A stretch of 38,378 bases of DNA from an uncultured Nitrospira sp. (GTDB lineage Bacteria; Nitrospirota; Nitrospiria; Nitrospirales; Nitrospiraceae), in the NCBI GenBank assembly GCA_902500805.1, contig CABVSA010000029.1:1-38378 (forward strand), in the 5' to 3' direction. Below are positions 26,138 to 34,187 of this stretch, in pieces. The stretch's first letter is position 1; every line of letters begins with the position of its first letter. A program made the position numbers and the translations under genes. The notes under the pieces are model-generated. The model made no database searches. It had not been told where the DNA came from and saw only the letters and a program-made list of their open reading frames with translations.

Positions 26138-27438
26138 ATCTCAGCATCCCCCGGGGATGGGAACAGCTGCTGCATCAACCCGCGCTTGTGGCGCTTGAGG
26201 GCTTCGAGCTTGTGCGTTTCGGCGGCGATCAGGGCGTCGAGGCTGCTCAGACACTCAGCGATGCGTTGCTGTTCTTCGGGAGACGGGAAATGCGCCTCCA
26301 TGTCAAGGATGTCTGTCCGGGACAATCCTGGGATCAAGTTCCCAGAGCCTAAGTCCTCGAAACGCGTCTTCTTCGTCAGCAGAAATTGAAAAATGAACTG
26401 ACTTGATCCTTTCTTGACTCGAACAGCCATGAGCTGCCGCCCCAACGCCACTGCCTGAAGGGTCGAATACCACACTTCTCCAACGCCGCTTCCTTTGACA
26501 GTAATTAGAGTGTCATTTGGCGCCGACATGTTAGCTGAGCGTTTCGTCCACTTTGTCACGCTCTCAATCTCGTTAGTGAAATCGGAAGGACCCGTAAAGT
26601 AGGGCACTTCGCCAGTTGTGCTGTATTGGTCTGGCGATAGGTGCATTCCCGAGATCAAATGCACCTCACTCGACAAGCGTTTCTCCTCCCAGGCCCCATC
26701 CTTTTGGAATTCGGGAAAGCGGAGGCGGGGTTGGGTTTCGCCTTCGCGGGGGAAGAGCTGCTGCATCAGCCCTTTCTTATGGGTCTTGAGCGCGTCCACT
26801 TTCCGCGCTTGCGCTGCGATCACCTCGTCCACCGAACTCAGGCACTCGGCGATGCGGTGTTGTTCGTTTTCATCCTCAGGAAATCTGATCTGCAAGCCTC
26901 TCAAGTCTGGACTGTAGATTCGGGTGATCGTGGTGGAGTTCAACCTGCCCCAATTCACGTTCGACAGAAGCATCAGCAAAAACTCGTTACTGACTGCACC
27001 CGTTGGATTGTCCAACCAAACAATGTTGGAATCTTGGAAGTAGGCGTCTTTGCCGTCATAAGGCAGACACTTTCCAACCGTCCCACTACAAGTGATCAAG
27101 ACCTCGCCTTTTCTGGGGAAGTTGTATCGCGACTTGTAGTCTTCGAACTGCTCCCTGGAGATGAAGGCGTCAGCATCGCCTCCAAGCGTTCCAATCTTGT
27201 AGAAAGGCACCCCGTCGTTTGGATTGGTTTCTTCCGCGAATATCCGTTTACACATGAACACATCGGAAACATCGCCAACCGTCTTCTGGATCCACTCTTC
27301 CGCTCCCCGAAACTCCGGAAACCGCAGTTTCGGCACTACCCCGTCAGGCTTCGCCTGCCACCCCTTCGGAGAAGGGGAATTATTCCACTCCTTTGGAGGG
27401 GTGCCCCGCAGGGGCGGGGTGGTCTTCTTACTGCTCAT
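26134..27438 (-). CDS. hsdS: Type I restriction specificity subunit
   Basis: 434 aa from the ATG at 27438, which lies inside the end of hsdR. Two target-recognition domains each begin with L-R-F-P-E-F and each end in a conserved helix (R-I-A-E-C-L-S-S-x-D...G-L-M-Q-Q-L-F-P); together they read a bipartite DNA site and hold HsdM. Residues about 5-32 (P-P-L-R-G-T-P-P-K-E-W-N...P-D-G-V-V) are low-complexity and are encoded by a palindromic repeat inserted in frame. The stop overlaps the prrC start. Confidence 0.95.
   Translation of the reverse strand: MSSKKTTPPLRGTPPKEWNNSPSPKGWQAKPDGVVPKLRFPEFRGAEEWIQKTVGDVSDVFMCKRIFAEETNPNDGVPFYKIGTLGGDADAFISREQFEDYKSRYNFPRKGEVLITCSGTVGKCLPYDGKDAYFQDSNIVWLDNPTGAVSNEFLLMLLSNVNWGRLNSTTITRIYSPDLRGLQIRFPEDENEQHRIAECLSSVDEVIAAQARKVDALKTHKKGLMQQLFPREGETQPRLRFPEFQKDGAWEEKRLSSEVHLISGMHLSPDQYSTTGEVPYFTGPSDFTNEIESVTKWTKRSANMSAPNDTLITVKGSGVGEVWYSTLQAVALGRQLMAVRVKKGSSQFIFQFLLTKKTRFEDLGSGNLIPGLSRTDILDMEAHFPSPEEQQRIAECLSSLDALIAAETHKLEALKRHKRGLMQQLFPSPGDAEI
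27325..27425 (-). repeat. Cluster of small palindromes inserted in hsdS start
   Basis: Four G/C-rich palindromes follow one another: GCCCCGCAGGGGC, CTCCTTTGGAGG, CCCCTTCGGAGAAGGGG and CAGGCTTCGCCTG. The block keeps the frame and gives a low-complexity peptide. Similar palindromic blocks are, as I recall, scattered in Bacteroidota and related genomes, which would suggest the operon came from elsewhere. Confidence 0.6.
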
Positions 27439-30400
27439 ACGCGCTGAGTCCTGAGATGTCGCGGCCGTGGGCACGCTTGGTAAGCAGTGGGTGCAAATCC
27501 GACATGAGGGCGAGTTCGGCATCCTTGCGGGCTTTCCACCCGAGGTCGAGCGGGGCGAAGAGGTCGCCGAGCTGCTCGGCATCGAAGATCATGCGATCGA
27601 GGATGCCGTCCACGAAGGTTTGCAGGGCGGCGGTGGCGAGGCCGTGCTTGGCGGCGATGGCGGCGAGTTCGGCAGCGTTTTTCTCGGCCTTGAAGCGGGT
27701 GTAGCCCTCTCGAATGGCTTTTTCGCTGAGGCCCTCGCCGGCCTGGAGCGTGGCGATGTAGGCAGCGATATCCGCTCGCTCATCCATGAACTTGGCGTCT
27801 GCGCTGATCAGGCCGATGAGCTGCTCACGGGTCATCTTCGACTTGCCCGGTCCCTTGGCCGAGAAGCGGGCGATGAGGCCCATGATGTAGTCATAATCTA
27901 TGACGGCGGAAGCGAAGAGGACGAACTCGAAATCGAGCTGGTCGGCGTCGATCGTGCCAGGCTTGTCGTCGCCTTTGCCCTTGCTCTGCTGCATTTTCAG
28001 GCGCTGGGCGGTTTCCAGATACGCGCCCTTGAAGCCGCGGTGTTGTTCATTCGGCAACACCTGCTCGATGGCGGCTTTGTTCTCCTCGGTGAGGTCGGTG
28101 TATTGGTCGAGCTGGGTCTTGAGGCGCTGGACTTCCTTGAAGCGCTCGATGAAACAGGCGCGGGCGGCATCGCCCTTGAGGTTCGGCACGGCTTTCGGCG
28201 TGGCGTCGAGGCCCTGCGACTTCATGAAGCTGTCGAGCTGCTGCACGGCGGCCTCCAGCTTCTGGATGACCTTAGGAGCCGGCTCAACTAGCCAGATTTC
28301 CCGCGCCTGCTCGCCGGTCTTCTCGCCGGAGAAGAGGGCGATGGCGGCATCCACCTCGGCCTGCTGCTGGCGGAAGTCGAGGATGTTGCCGTAGGGCTTG
28401 GTACCGTTGAGCACGCGGTTCGTGCGGGAGAAGGCCTGGATGAGGCCGTGGTTTTTGAGGTTTTTGTCCACGTAGAGCGTGTTCAGGTATTTGGAATCGA
28501 AGCCGGTGAGCAGCATGTCCACCACGATGGTGATGTCGATTTTCTGCCCGTGCGGGTAGTCGGTATTGGGCCACTGCTGGTCCTTGATGCGCTTCTGGAC
28601 GTCCTGGTAGTAGAGGTCGAACTCGCCGAGCTTGTGGTTGGTGCCGTAGCGAGCGTTGTAGTCGGCGAGGATTGATTTGAGCGCGGCTTTCTTGCCCTCA
28701 GGATCCTCCTCGTTGTCGGCCTTTTCCTGTGGCAGATCTTCTTGAATCTGCTGCACGTCCTTGTCGCCCTCGGCCGGCGGGGAGAACACGCAGGCGATGT
28801 TCAACGGCCGGCACTCGGGATCAGCAGCTTTTTTCTCGTCCTGCACGGTCTTGAACAGGCCGTGGTATTCGATGGCGTCATTGATCGACGCGGTGGCGAG
28901 GAGGGCATTGAAGCGGCGTCCGGCGGTGGCGGCGTCGTGCTTGGCAAGGATGGCCTCGATGACGGCGCGTTTGGCGATGGCTTCGCCGGGCTTGGGCGGC
29001 TTCTTGCCCGCGTCTTCCTTGGGTTTGAAGTAGTCCACATGGAAGCGCAGGACGTTCCCGTCCTCGATGGCGTGGGTGATGGTATAGGCGTGGAGCTGCT
29101 TCTGGAAGAGGTCCTCCGTGGTCCTCATCGACGCTTGCGTGTCCTCGATCTTCTGCAAGCTGGCGTTCTGCTCGAAGATGGGCGTGCCGGTGAAACCGAA
29201 GAGCTGGGCCTTGGGGAAGAACGCTTTGATCGCCTTGTGGTTGTCGCCGAATTGCGAGCGGTGGCACTCGTCGAAGATGAAGACGATGCGTTTGTCCTGC
29301 AGCGGCTCCAATAGCTCCTTGTAGGTGGGCTGATCGTTCTTCTTCCGTTGCTTGTTGCGCTTGCTGTCTTCATCCAACGCGAGGCCGAGCTTCTGAATCG
29401 TGGTGACGATAACCTTGTCCGCATAGTCCTCGGAGCGCAGACGGCGGACGAGGGCGGCGGTGTTGGTGTTTTCCTCAACGCAGCCTTCCTGGAAGCGGTT
29501 GAATTCCTCGCGGGTCTGGCGGTCGAGGTCCTTGCGGTCCACCACGAACAGGCACTTGTGGATGTGGTCGTTGAGCTTGAGCAGCGTGGAGGCCTTGAAG
29601 GAGGTGAGCGTCTTGCCGCTGCCGGTGGTGTGCCAGATGTAGCCGTTCCCCGCGTCGTCCTCGATGCACTTCACGATCTGCTGCACGGCATAGACCTGGT
29701 AGGGCCGCATGATCATGAGCTTCTGCTCGCTCTGGATCAGCACCATGTAGCGGCTGATGGTCTTGCCGAGGGCGCACTTCATAAGGAAGCGGGCCGCGAA
29801 GTCGTCGAGATGCGTGATCTTCTTGTTCGCCTCATCGGCGAACTCATAGACGGGCAGAAAGCGCTCGTCGGCGTTGAAGGCGAAGTGGCGGGCGTTGTTG
29901 TTTGCGAAGTAGTAGGTGCGGTCGCGGTTGCTGACGATGAAGAGCTGGAGGAAGCACAACAGCGTCTTGGTGTAGCCGTTGCCGGGGTCGTTCTTGTAGT
30001 CGACGATCTGCTCCATGGCCCGGCGCGGGCTGATGCCGAGCGTCTTCAGCTCGATCTGCACGCAGGGCACGCCGTTGATGAGCAGGAGCACGTCGTAGCG
30101 GTGGTGGCTGTTGTCCGTGTTGATGCGGAGCTGGTTGACGACCTCGAAGGTGTTCTTGCACCAGTCCTTGAGGTTGACGAGGGAGTAGTTCAACGGCGTG
30201 CCGTCGTCGCGAGTGAACGCGTTGATCTCCCGCAGGGTCTTGGCGGCGGTGAAGACGTCGGCTGTGACGATCTCGTCGAGGAGTCGGGCGAACTCGGCGT
30301 CTGTCAGGCGGACACGGTTCAAGGCCTCGAATTTGTCGCGGAAGTTCTTTTCCAACGAAGTGCGGTCGGTGATGTCCGAGCGGTAGTCATATTTCAGGCC

Positions 30401-30499
30401 CTGCAGCGTGCCGATGAAGCCGTATTCGATCGTGTCCTCGCGGACGACGGAGGGAGATGCGTCGGCGGGCGGGTACTTGTTGTCCGAGGAGCTATTCAT
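27428..30499 (-). CDS. hsdR: Type I restriction endonuclease subunit
   Basis: 1023 aa from the ATG at 30499. The subunit cuts unmethylated DNA after ATP-driven translocation. The N-terminal nuclease domain has D136...Q-I-E-L-K (E150, K152), the PD-(D/E)xK core. The helicase motor has T-T-G-S-G-K-T (291-297), D-E-C-H (410-413) and T-G-T-P. A C-terminal helical domain joins the HsdM/HsdS complex. Intact length and motifs suggest activity. Codon use is very G/C-biased at third positions, creating long false frames on the opposite strand and differing from the flanking genes. It is first in the order hsdR-hsdS-prrC-hsdM. Confidence 0.96.
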   Translation of the reverse strand: MNSSSDNKYPPADASPSVVREDTIEYGFIGTLQGLKYDYRSDITDRTSLEKNFRDKFEALNRVRLTDAEFARLLDEIVTADVFTAAKTLREINAFTRDDGTPLNYSLVNLKDWCKNTFEVVNQLRINTDNSHHRYDVLLLINGVPCVQIELKTLGISPRRAMEQIVDYKNDPGNGYTKTLLCFLQLFIVSNRDRTYYFANNNARHFAFNADERFLPVYEFADEANKKITHLDDFAARFLMKCALGKTISRYMVLIQSEQKLMIMRPYQVYAVQQIVKCIEDDAGNGYIWHTTGSGKTLTSFKASTLLKLNDHIHKCLFVVDRKDLDRQTREEFNRFQEGCVEENTNTAALVRRLRSEDYADKVIVTTIQKLGLALDEDSKRNKQRKKNDQPTYKELLEPLQDKRIVFIFDECHRSQFGDNHKAIKAFFPKAQLFGFTGTPIFEQNASLQKIEDTQASMRTTEDLFQKQLHAYTITHAIEDGNVLRFHVDYFKPKEDAGKKPPKPGEAIAKRAVIEAILAKHDAATAGRRFNALLATASINDAIEYHGLFKTVQDEKKAADPECRPLNIACVFSPPAEGDKDVQQIQEDLPQEKADNEEDPEGKKAALKSILADYNARYGTNHKLGEFDLYYQDVQKRIKDQQWPNTDYPHGQKIDITIVVDMLLTGFDSKYLNTLYVDKNLKNHGLIQAFSRTNRVLNGTKPYGNILDFRQQQAEVDAAIALFSGEKTGEQAREIWLVEPAPKVIQKLEAAVQQLDSFMKSQGLDATPKAVPNLKGDAARACFIERFKEVQRLKTQLDQYTDLTEENKAAIEQVLPNEQHRGFKGAYLETAQRLKMQQSKGKGDDKPGTIDADQLDFEFVLFASAVIDYDYIMGLIARFSAKGPGKSKMTREQLIGLISADAKFMDERADIAAYIATLQAGEGLSEKAIREGYTRFKAEKNAAELAAIAAKHGLATAALQTFVDGILDRMIFDAEQLGDLFAPLDLGWKARKDAELALMSDLHPLLTKRAHGRDISGLSAYEQ

Positions 30500-30813
30500 G
30501 GTCGCCGTCGCGTCAAATAAAGCGCACAAAGATCAGGCCGATTTCTGTCTGTATACCAGGCCCCTCTTGTTCGCAAACGATACCTTATAACCGTGGCCGG
30601 TTCAATGAATCGCGGCTGCGGGACCATCTATTGAGGGTTCCTATGCGTATCCGCATGACAGGCTTCCCATCATGGGTCACATCCCATCCAACGGACTGTG
30701 GACACCGGACAGCTCTCTGACTCGGCTGTTCTACGGGTGCAGACCAGACTCTTCCAGGACTATCAACTGCTTACACGAGTGCACTGCTCGCTCCTCGGTG
30801 ATCGATCGGTCGA
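30500..30813. other. Non-coding gap left of promoter P2
   Basis: About 310 nt between the hsdR start and P2. It should contain the promoter of the restriction operon on the minus strand. I see no gene, terminator or clear repeat. It marks the edge of the restriction island. Confidence 0.4.
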
Positions 30814-30841
30814 TGTCGATTTTGGCCTCTGCCGACGACTA
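30814..30841 (+). promoter_or_regulatory. ECF42-type promoter P2 (orphan)
   Basis: TGTCGA (30814-30819) plus TTTT, 16 nt spacer, CGACTA (30836-30841). The sequence after it (CTGTCACGGGAGGT at about 30845-30858) matches that after P3, but the ATG expected for a DGPF gene is missing and the frame is lost within about 35 nt. It is a promoter without an intact gene. Confidence 0.65.
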
Positions 30842-30931
30842 TTCTCTGTCACGGGAGGTCTCCCAGAAAAGAGCTGGTGCTGGTGCATGCCCGTTAGCAT
30901 AGACGAGCACATTAACGTCGGGCAGGATCAA
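30839..30931 (-). pseudogene. Truncated VapC-type PIN toxin
   Basis: A TTG-started frame overlapping the end of the antitoxin gene gives I-L-P-D-V-N-V-L-V-Y-A-N, the typical PIN-domain start with the first catalytic aspartate, and then ends after 30 codons inside P2. A full VapC is about 130-140 aa, so the ribonuclease is destroyed. The break coincides with the DGPF remnant, marking a recombination junction. Confidence 0.75.
30842..30890 (+). pseudogene. Remnant of a DGPF gene leader and start
   Basis: TGTCACGGGAGGT and the following bases (GCTGGTGCTGGTGCATG-like) parallel the leader and first codons of the DGPF gene at 31342, with the start codon changed. Homology then stops at the truncated vapC sequence that reads from the other side. 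Confidence 0.5.
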
Positions 30932-31169
30932 GAGAGGACTCCATCGCATCGAACAGGGATGCGATATTGTCGAGATCAACCCCGGGGAGCAGACCCTTCT
31001 TCCCATAGGTCGGTAAGATCACTCGTCTAAGCTGCCGCGACCGACGGCGCCTGGCCAGGCTCTCACGGAGGGTCTCTTCAATGAGAGCCGTCACCGTCGA
31101 GTGAGAGGCGGCCGCCAGTTTCTTGATCTGCGTCATGAGGTCGTTAGGAAGGTTGATCGTTACTCGCAT
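30912..31169 (-). CDS. Ribbon-helix-helix antitoxin (VapB-like)
   Basis: 85 aa. The N-terminus M-R-V-T-I-N-L-P-N-D-L is the beta strand of a ribbon-helix-helix DNA-binding fold, followed by two helices (T-Q-I-K-K-L-A-A-A and V-T-A-L-I-E-E-T-L-R-E). The C-terminal part would wrap the toxin. The toxin gene overlaps its end but is truncated, so this is an orphan antitoxin that could still repress its own promoter. Confidence 0.8.
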   Translation of the reverse strand: MRVTINLPNDLMTQIKKLAAASHSTVTALIEETLRESLARRRRSRQLRRVILPTYGKKGLLPGVDLDNIASLFDAMESSLDPARR

Positions 31170-31290
31170 GCATCAAGTCATATCGAGTGCTCATATTGAT
31201 GTCAATGTCTTGTTGCTATGAGATACGCCGTCACGATGTTGCAACTCGGATCTCCCATAACGTCCATCCCCGTCAGATGTGGCGACTACC

Positions 31291-31318
31291 TGTCGATTTC
31301 GGCATCGAATGACGACTA
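31291..31318 (+). promoter_or_regulatory. ECF42-type promoter P3
   Basis: TGTCGA (31291-31296) plus TTTC, 16 nt spacer, CGACTA (31313-31318). It lies only about 24 nt upstream of the DGPF start at 31342, giving a short leader with GGGAGG. Confidence 0.75.
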
Positions 31319-31341
31319 TCTTATGTCACGGGAGGTGCCTC

Positions 31342-31707
31342 ATGAAATATCTGCTGCTGGTCCATCACGACGAAGAAGCCTTCGACAAGATCCCCGAAGG
31401 TACCAGGGAAGACATGCTTGCCGAGTCTATCCGGCTCTGCCACCAACTCGACAGCAACGGTCAGTATGTCCATGCCTCGCCGTTACAGCCTGAGGCAACA
31501 GGAACCATTGTCCGAGTGCGGGACGGCAAACCAATGATAACCGACGGTCCGTTCATGGAGACGAAAGAACAGCTCGCCGGATACTTCCTGATCGATGCCC
31601 GCGACCGGGACGAGGCAGTCGCCATCGCAAGCCGCGTCCCCGGCGCAAGGATTGGAACCGTCGAGGTCCGGCCGGTGCGAGAAGTCAGTGGATTACCGGG
31701 AGAATAG
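31342..31707 (+). CDS. DGPF (YCII-related) domain protein 2
   Basis: 121 aa, same family as the gene at 21039, with T-D-G-P-F-M-E-T-K-E-Q-L-A-G near the middle and the ending G-T-V-E-V-R-P. The ATG follows GGGAGG. It has its own promoter P3. Function is unknown; the pattern (sigma, DGPF and target-like genes) is that of ECF42 regulons. P4 follows directly after its stop. Confidence 0.92.
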   Translation: MKYLLLVHHDEEAFDKIPEGTREDMLAESIRLCHQLDSNGQYVHASPLQPEATGTIVRVRDGKPMITDGPFMETKEQLAGYFLIDARDRDEAVAIASRVPGARIGTVEVRPVREVSGLPGE

Positions 31708-31712
31708 GCATC

Positions 31713-31741
31713 TGTCGATTTGGAGCGAGCTTGTTCGACTA
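31713..31741 (+). promoter_or_regulatory. ECF42-type promoter P4
   Basis: TGTCGA (31713-31718) plus TTT, 17 nt spacer, CGACTA (31736-31741). It lies about 60 nt upstream of the SRPBCC-DUF1428-BNR-MoaD operon. The spacer is one base longer than in the other four sites. Confidence 0.7.
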
Positions 31742-31799
31742 TAGAGTACAGGCAAACCGTGAAGCCCCCCTCTCCAATCCGAAGCAGAAGGGAACCACC

Positions 31800-32327
31800 A
31801 TGTTGAAAACTGTCCTCAGCCTGATAGCCATCGCACTCGCCGCAGTACTCGCCTATGCCGCTACGAAACCCGAGACGTTTCGAGTTCAACGGTCCACTCA
31901 TATTCACGCCTCCCCCGAAACAATTTTCCCGCACATCGACACGTTGGCCAATTGGCCCGCCTGGTCGCCATGGGAGAAGATGGACCCGGCGATGAAAAAG
32001 ACGGCAAGCGGGCCGACCCACGGCAAAGGGGCCGCCGTGGCATGGGACGGCAACACCGATGTGGGTACGGGCCGTATGGAAATCACCGACTCCACCCCGC
32101 CGTCCAAAATCACCTTCTCGCTCAATTTTCTGAAACCATTCGAAGCCCACAACACCGCCGAGTTCACGCTCGAACACACAGACGACGGTACCCGTGTAAC
32201 CTGGGCGATGTTCGGTCCACAGGGATACCTGATGAAACTCATGAGTGTGTTTGTCGATTGCGACCAGATGATCGGCAAGGATTTCGAGGCCGGTTTGGCT
32301 GCGCTCAAAACGGTGGCCGAGAAGTAG
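31800..32327 (+). CDS. SRPBCC-family protein with N-terminal membrane helix
   Basis: 175 aa. Start after GAAGGGA. A hydrophobic stretch at 4-22 anchors or exports the protein. The rest is a START/SRPBCC-like ligand-binding fold (V-Q-R-S-T-H-I-H-A-S-P-E-T-I-F-P at the first strand, A-N-W-P-A-W-S-P-W after it, and a long C-terminal helix). Such proteins bind hydrophobic molecules. It is first in the P4 unit; DUF1428 follows after 13 nt. Confidence 0.85.
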   Translation: MLKTVLSLIAIALAAVLAYAATKPETFRVQRSTHIHASPETIFPHIDTLANWPAWSPWEKMDPAMKKTASGPTHGKGAAVAWDGNTDVGTGRMEITDSTPPSKITFSLNFLKPFEAHNTAEFTLEHTDDGTRVTWAMFGPQGYLMKLMSVFVDCDQMIGKDFEAGLAALKTVAEK

Positions 32328-32340
32328 AAAGGAGCATCCC

Positions 32341-32700
32341 ATGCGGTACGTCGATGGATTCGTGTTACCCGTACCAAAGAAGAACCTGAAGGCGTATTTC
32401 ACGATAGCCCAGAAGGCGGGCAAGATTTGGAGGGAGCACGGCGCGCTGGAATATCGCGAATGTGTCGGTGACGATCTCAACGTCAAGATGGGCCTTCCAT
32501 TTCCGCGTTTGGCCAAACTTAAAGCGGGAGAAACCGTCGTGTTCTCCTGGATCGTCTACAGGTCACGCGCCCACCGCAACAAGGTCAACGCCAAAGTGAT
32601 AAAGGACCCCCGCATGAACGACATGTGCGACGCGAAGTCGATGCCGTTCGATATGAAGCGCATGAGCTTCGGTGGATTTAGTGTATTAGTCAGCGTATAG
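32341..32700 (+). CDS. DUF1428-family protein
   Basis: 119 aa. The start M-R-Y-V-D-G-F-V-L-P-V-P-K and the end F-D-M-K-R-M-S-F-G-G-F are diagnostic of DUF1428, a dimeric alpha/beta-barrel family of unknown activity common next to DGPF and ECF genes. The ATG follows AAAGGAG. Cytosolic, within the P4 operon. Confidence 0.9.
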   Translation: MRYVDGFVLPVPKKNLKAYFTIAQKAGKIWREHGALEYRECVGDDLNVKMGLPFPRLAKLKAGETVVFSWIVYRSRAHRNKVNAKVIKDPRMNDMCDAKSMPFDMKRMSFGGFSVLVSV

Positions 32701-32731
32701 ACCAGTGATCATCATCTGACGGAGGCCGGGC

Positions 32732-33889
32732 ATGCCATCTTCAACCAACGCAATCACCAGCGGCACTGTGACCTTGTTTATCGGTACGCGGAAGGGGGCC
32801 TTCATCCTCAAGAGCGATCGCACCAGGCGAACCTGGAAATTGTCCGCGCCGATCTATCTCGGTCATATCATCCATCATATGGTCTGCGATCCACGAGACA
32901 AGCGCACGATCCTGATGGCCGCCAGCACCGGACACTTGGGCCCGACCATTTTTCGGTCTACTGATGGAGGCAAGACCTGGAAAGAATCCACCGCACCACC
33001 GACCTTCCGAAAACGTCCGGAAGGTGAGAAGGGACGCACTGTTGGACATGTCTTCTGGCTCACTCCCTGCCACGCAAACGAGCCAGGCTCATGGTATACC
33101 GGCACCTCGCCGCAGGGGCTCTTCCGTTCCGACGACGGCGGTGCAACCTGGAAACCGTTTTCCTCTATCAACGACGATCCCCAGTACATCGAATGGATGG
33201 GCAGCGTGCAGGACGGCACACCGGACGGCCCGAAGTTGCACTCGATCATCGTGGACCCGCGCGACCCCAAGCACCTGTATTTCGGCATGTCCGGCGGCGG
33301 CATCCACGAATCGATCGACGGCGGCAAGACCTTCGCGCCCCTCATCAAAGGGATGGAGACGGTCGAAGGATTTGATGCATCCGTCGTGACCTATCACGAT
33401 CCACACTGCATCCGGCTCTGTCCCAGCAATCCGGACCGGCTCTATCATCAGAACCACTGCGGCATCTATCGAATCGACCGTCCTTCTACCGAATGGGTAC
33501 GAATCGGAAAGACCATGCCAAAGAAGGTCGGCGATATCGGGTTTCCCATGGTCGTCCATCCACGCAATGCCGATACGGCCTGGGTCTTTCCGATGGACGG
33601 CACAACCGTGTGGCCACGCGTAAGCCCCGAGGGAAAACCAGCAGCCTATGTCACCCGCAACGGCGGCACCAAGTGGATTCGCCAAGACAAGGGCTTGCCC
33701 CGCTCGAACGCCTGGTGGACTGTGAAACGGCAGGCCATGACTCACGATACCCACAACCCTGTCGGCCTCTACGTGGGGACTACACAGGGTGAGATCTGGG
33801 CCAGCCACAACGAGGGATCGACCTGGACGTGCATCGCCAAACATCTGCCAGAAATTTATTCGGTAGAGGCGGCAGCTCTCGGACGATGA
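32732..33889 (+). CDS. BNR-repeat (sialidase-like beta-propeller) protein
   Basis: 385 aa. Repeated S-x-D-G-G-x-T-W signatures (F-R-S-T-D-G-G-K-T-W, F-R-S-D-D-G-G-A-T-W, E-S-I-D-G-G-K-T-F, S-H-N-E-G-S-T-W) indicate a six- or seven-bladed propeller as in sialidases and photosystem-assembly factors. No signal peptide, so probably cytosolic and not a secreted glycosidase. It is often annotated as a glycosyl hydrolase, but the activity is unproven. Its stop overlaps the MoaD-like gene (ATGA). Confidence 0.88.
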   Translation: MPSSTNAITSGTVTLFIGTRKGAFILKSDRTRRTWKLSAPIYLGHIIHHMVCDPRDKRTILMAASTGHLGPTIFRSTDGGKTWKESTAPPTFRKRPEGEKGRTVGHVFWLTPCHANEPGSWYTGTSPQGLFRSDDGGATWKPFSSINDDPQYIEWMGSVQDGTPDGPKLHSIIVDPRDPKHLYFGMSGGGIHESIDGGKTFAPLIKGMETVEGFDASVVTYHDPHCIRLCPSNPDRLYHQNHCGIYRIDRPSTEWVRIGKTMPKKVGDIGFPMVVHPRNADTAWVFPMDGTTVWPRVSPEGKPAAYVTRNGGTKWIRQDKGLPRSNAWWTVKRQAMTHDTHNPVGLYVGTTQGEIWASHNEGSTWTCIAKHLPEIYSVEAAALGR

Positions 33890-34146
33890 GAATCCATATC
33901 CCAGGGGCTCTCCGCTCCTATACCGGGCAACAGACCGAAGTTGAGGTGGAGGGAGCCACGCTAGCCCAAGCACTGGATGCGCTCGACCAGCGATTCCCCG
34001 GCATCCGCTTTCGGATCATTACAGAGCAGGACACCGTTCGTCCCCACATCAGAATCTTCGTCAATGACAGACAGAAGTTTCACCTGGCCGAACTGCTGCA
34101 CGACGACGATGAGATCTATATCGTCTGCGCACTGAGCGGTGGGTAA
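33886..34146 (+). CDS. MoaD/ThiS-like ubiquitin-fold protein
   Basis: 86 aa ending in G-G. The beta-grasp pattern (M-R-I-H-I-P-G-A-L-R; G-A-T-L-A-Q-A-L-D-A-L; I-R-I-F-V-N-D; L-H-D-D-D-E-I-Y-I-V-C-A-L-S-G-G) matches sulfur-carrier proteins that are adenylated at the terminal glycine. No activating enzyme or molybdopterin gene is nearby. It is translationally coupled to the BNR protein and in the P4 operon, so it may serve that protein and not molybdenum-cofactor synthesis. Confidence 0.88.
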   Translation: MRIHIPGALRSYTGQQTEVEVEGATLAQALDALDQRFPGIRFRIITEQDTVRPHIRIFVNDRQKFHLAELLHDDDEIYIVCALSGG

Positions 34147-34187
34147 ACAGGGAGCCGGATCTCGGCATCTGATCCCTGACCTGAGGC

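Noticed and set aside
28526..28556. TGTCGATTTT followed by TAGTCG inside hsdR
   Set aside because: The -10 word is in the wrong orientation and the site lies within a coding region on the opposite strand.
27467..30520. Long open frames on the plus strand opposite hsdR (274 and 390 codons)
   Set aside because: They are mirror frames produced by the strong G/C third-position bias of hsdR; the peptides are repetitive V/L/E/D-rich, lack domains, and hsdR has all expected motifs.
23262..30604. Short direct repeat GCCGGTTCA near both ends of the restriction island (23262, 30596), and CCGGTTCAGC twice at 23215 and 23263
   Set aside because: Nine to ten bases over more than 7 kb is expected by chance often enough; no integrase or tRNA end is present to support an attachment site.
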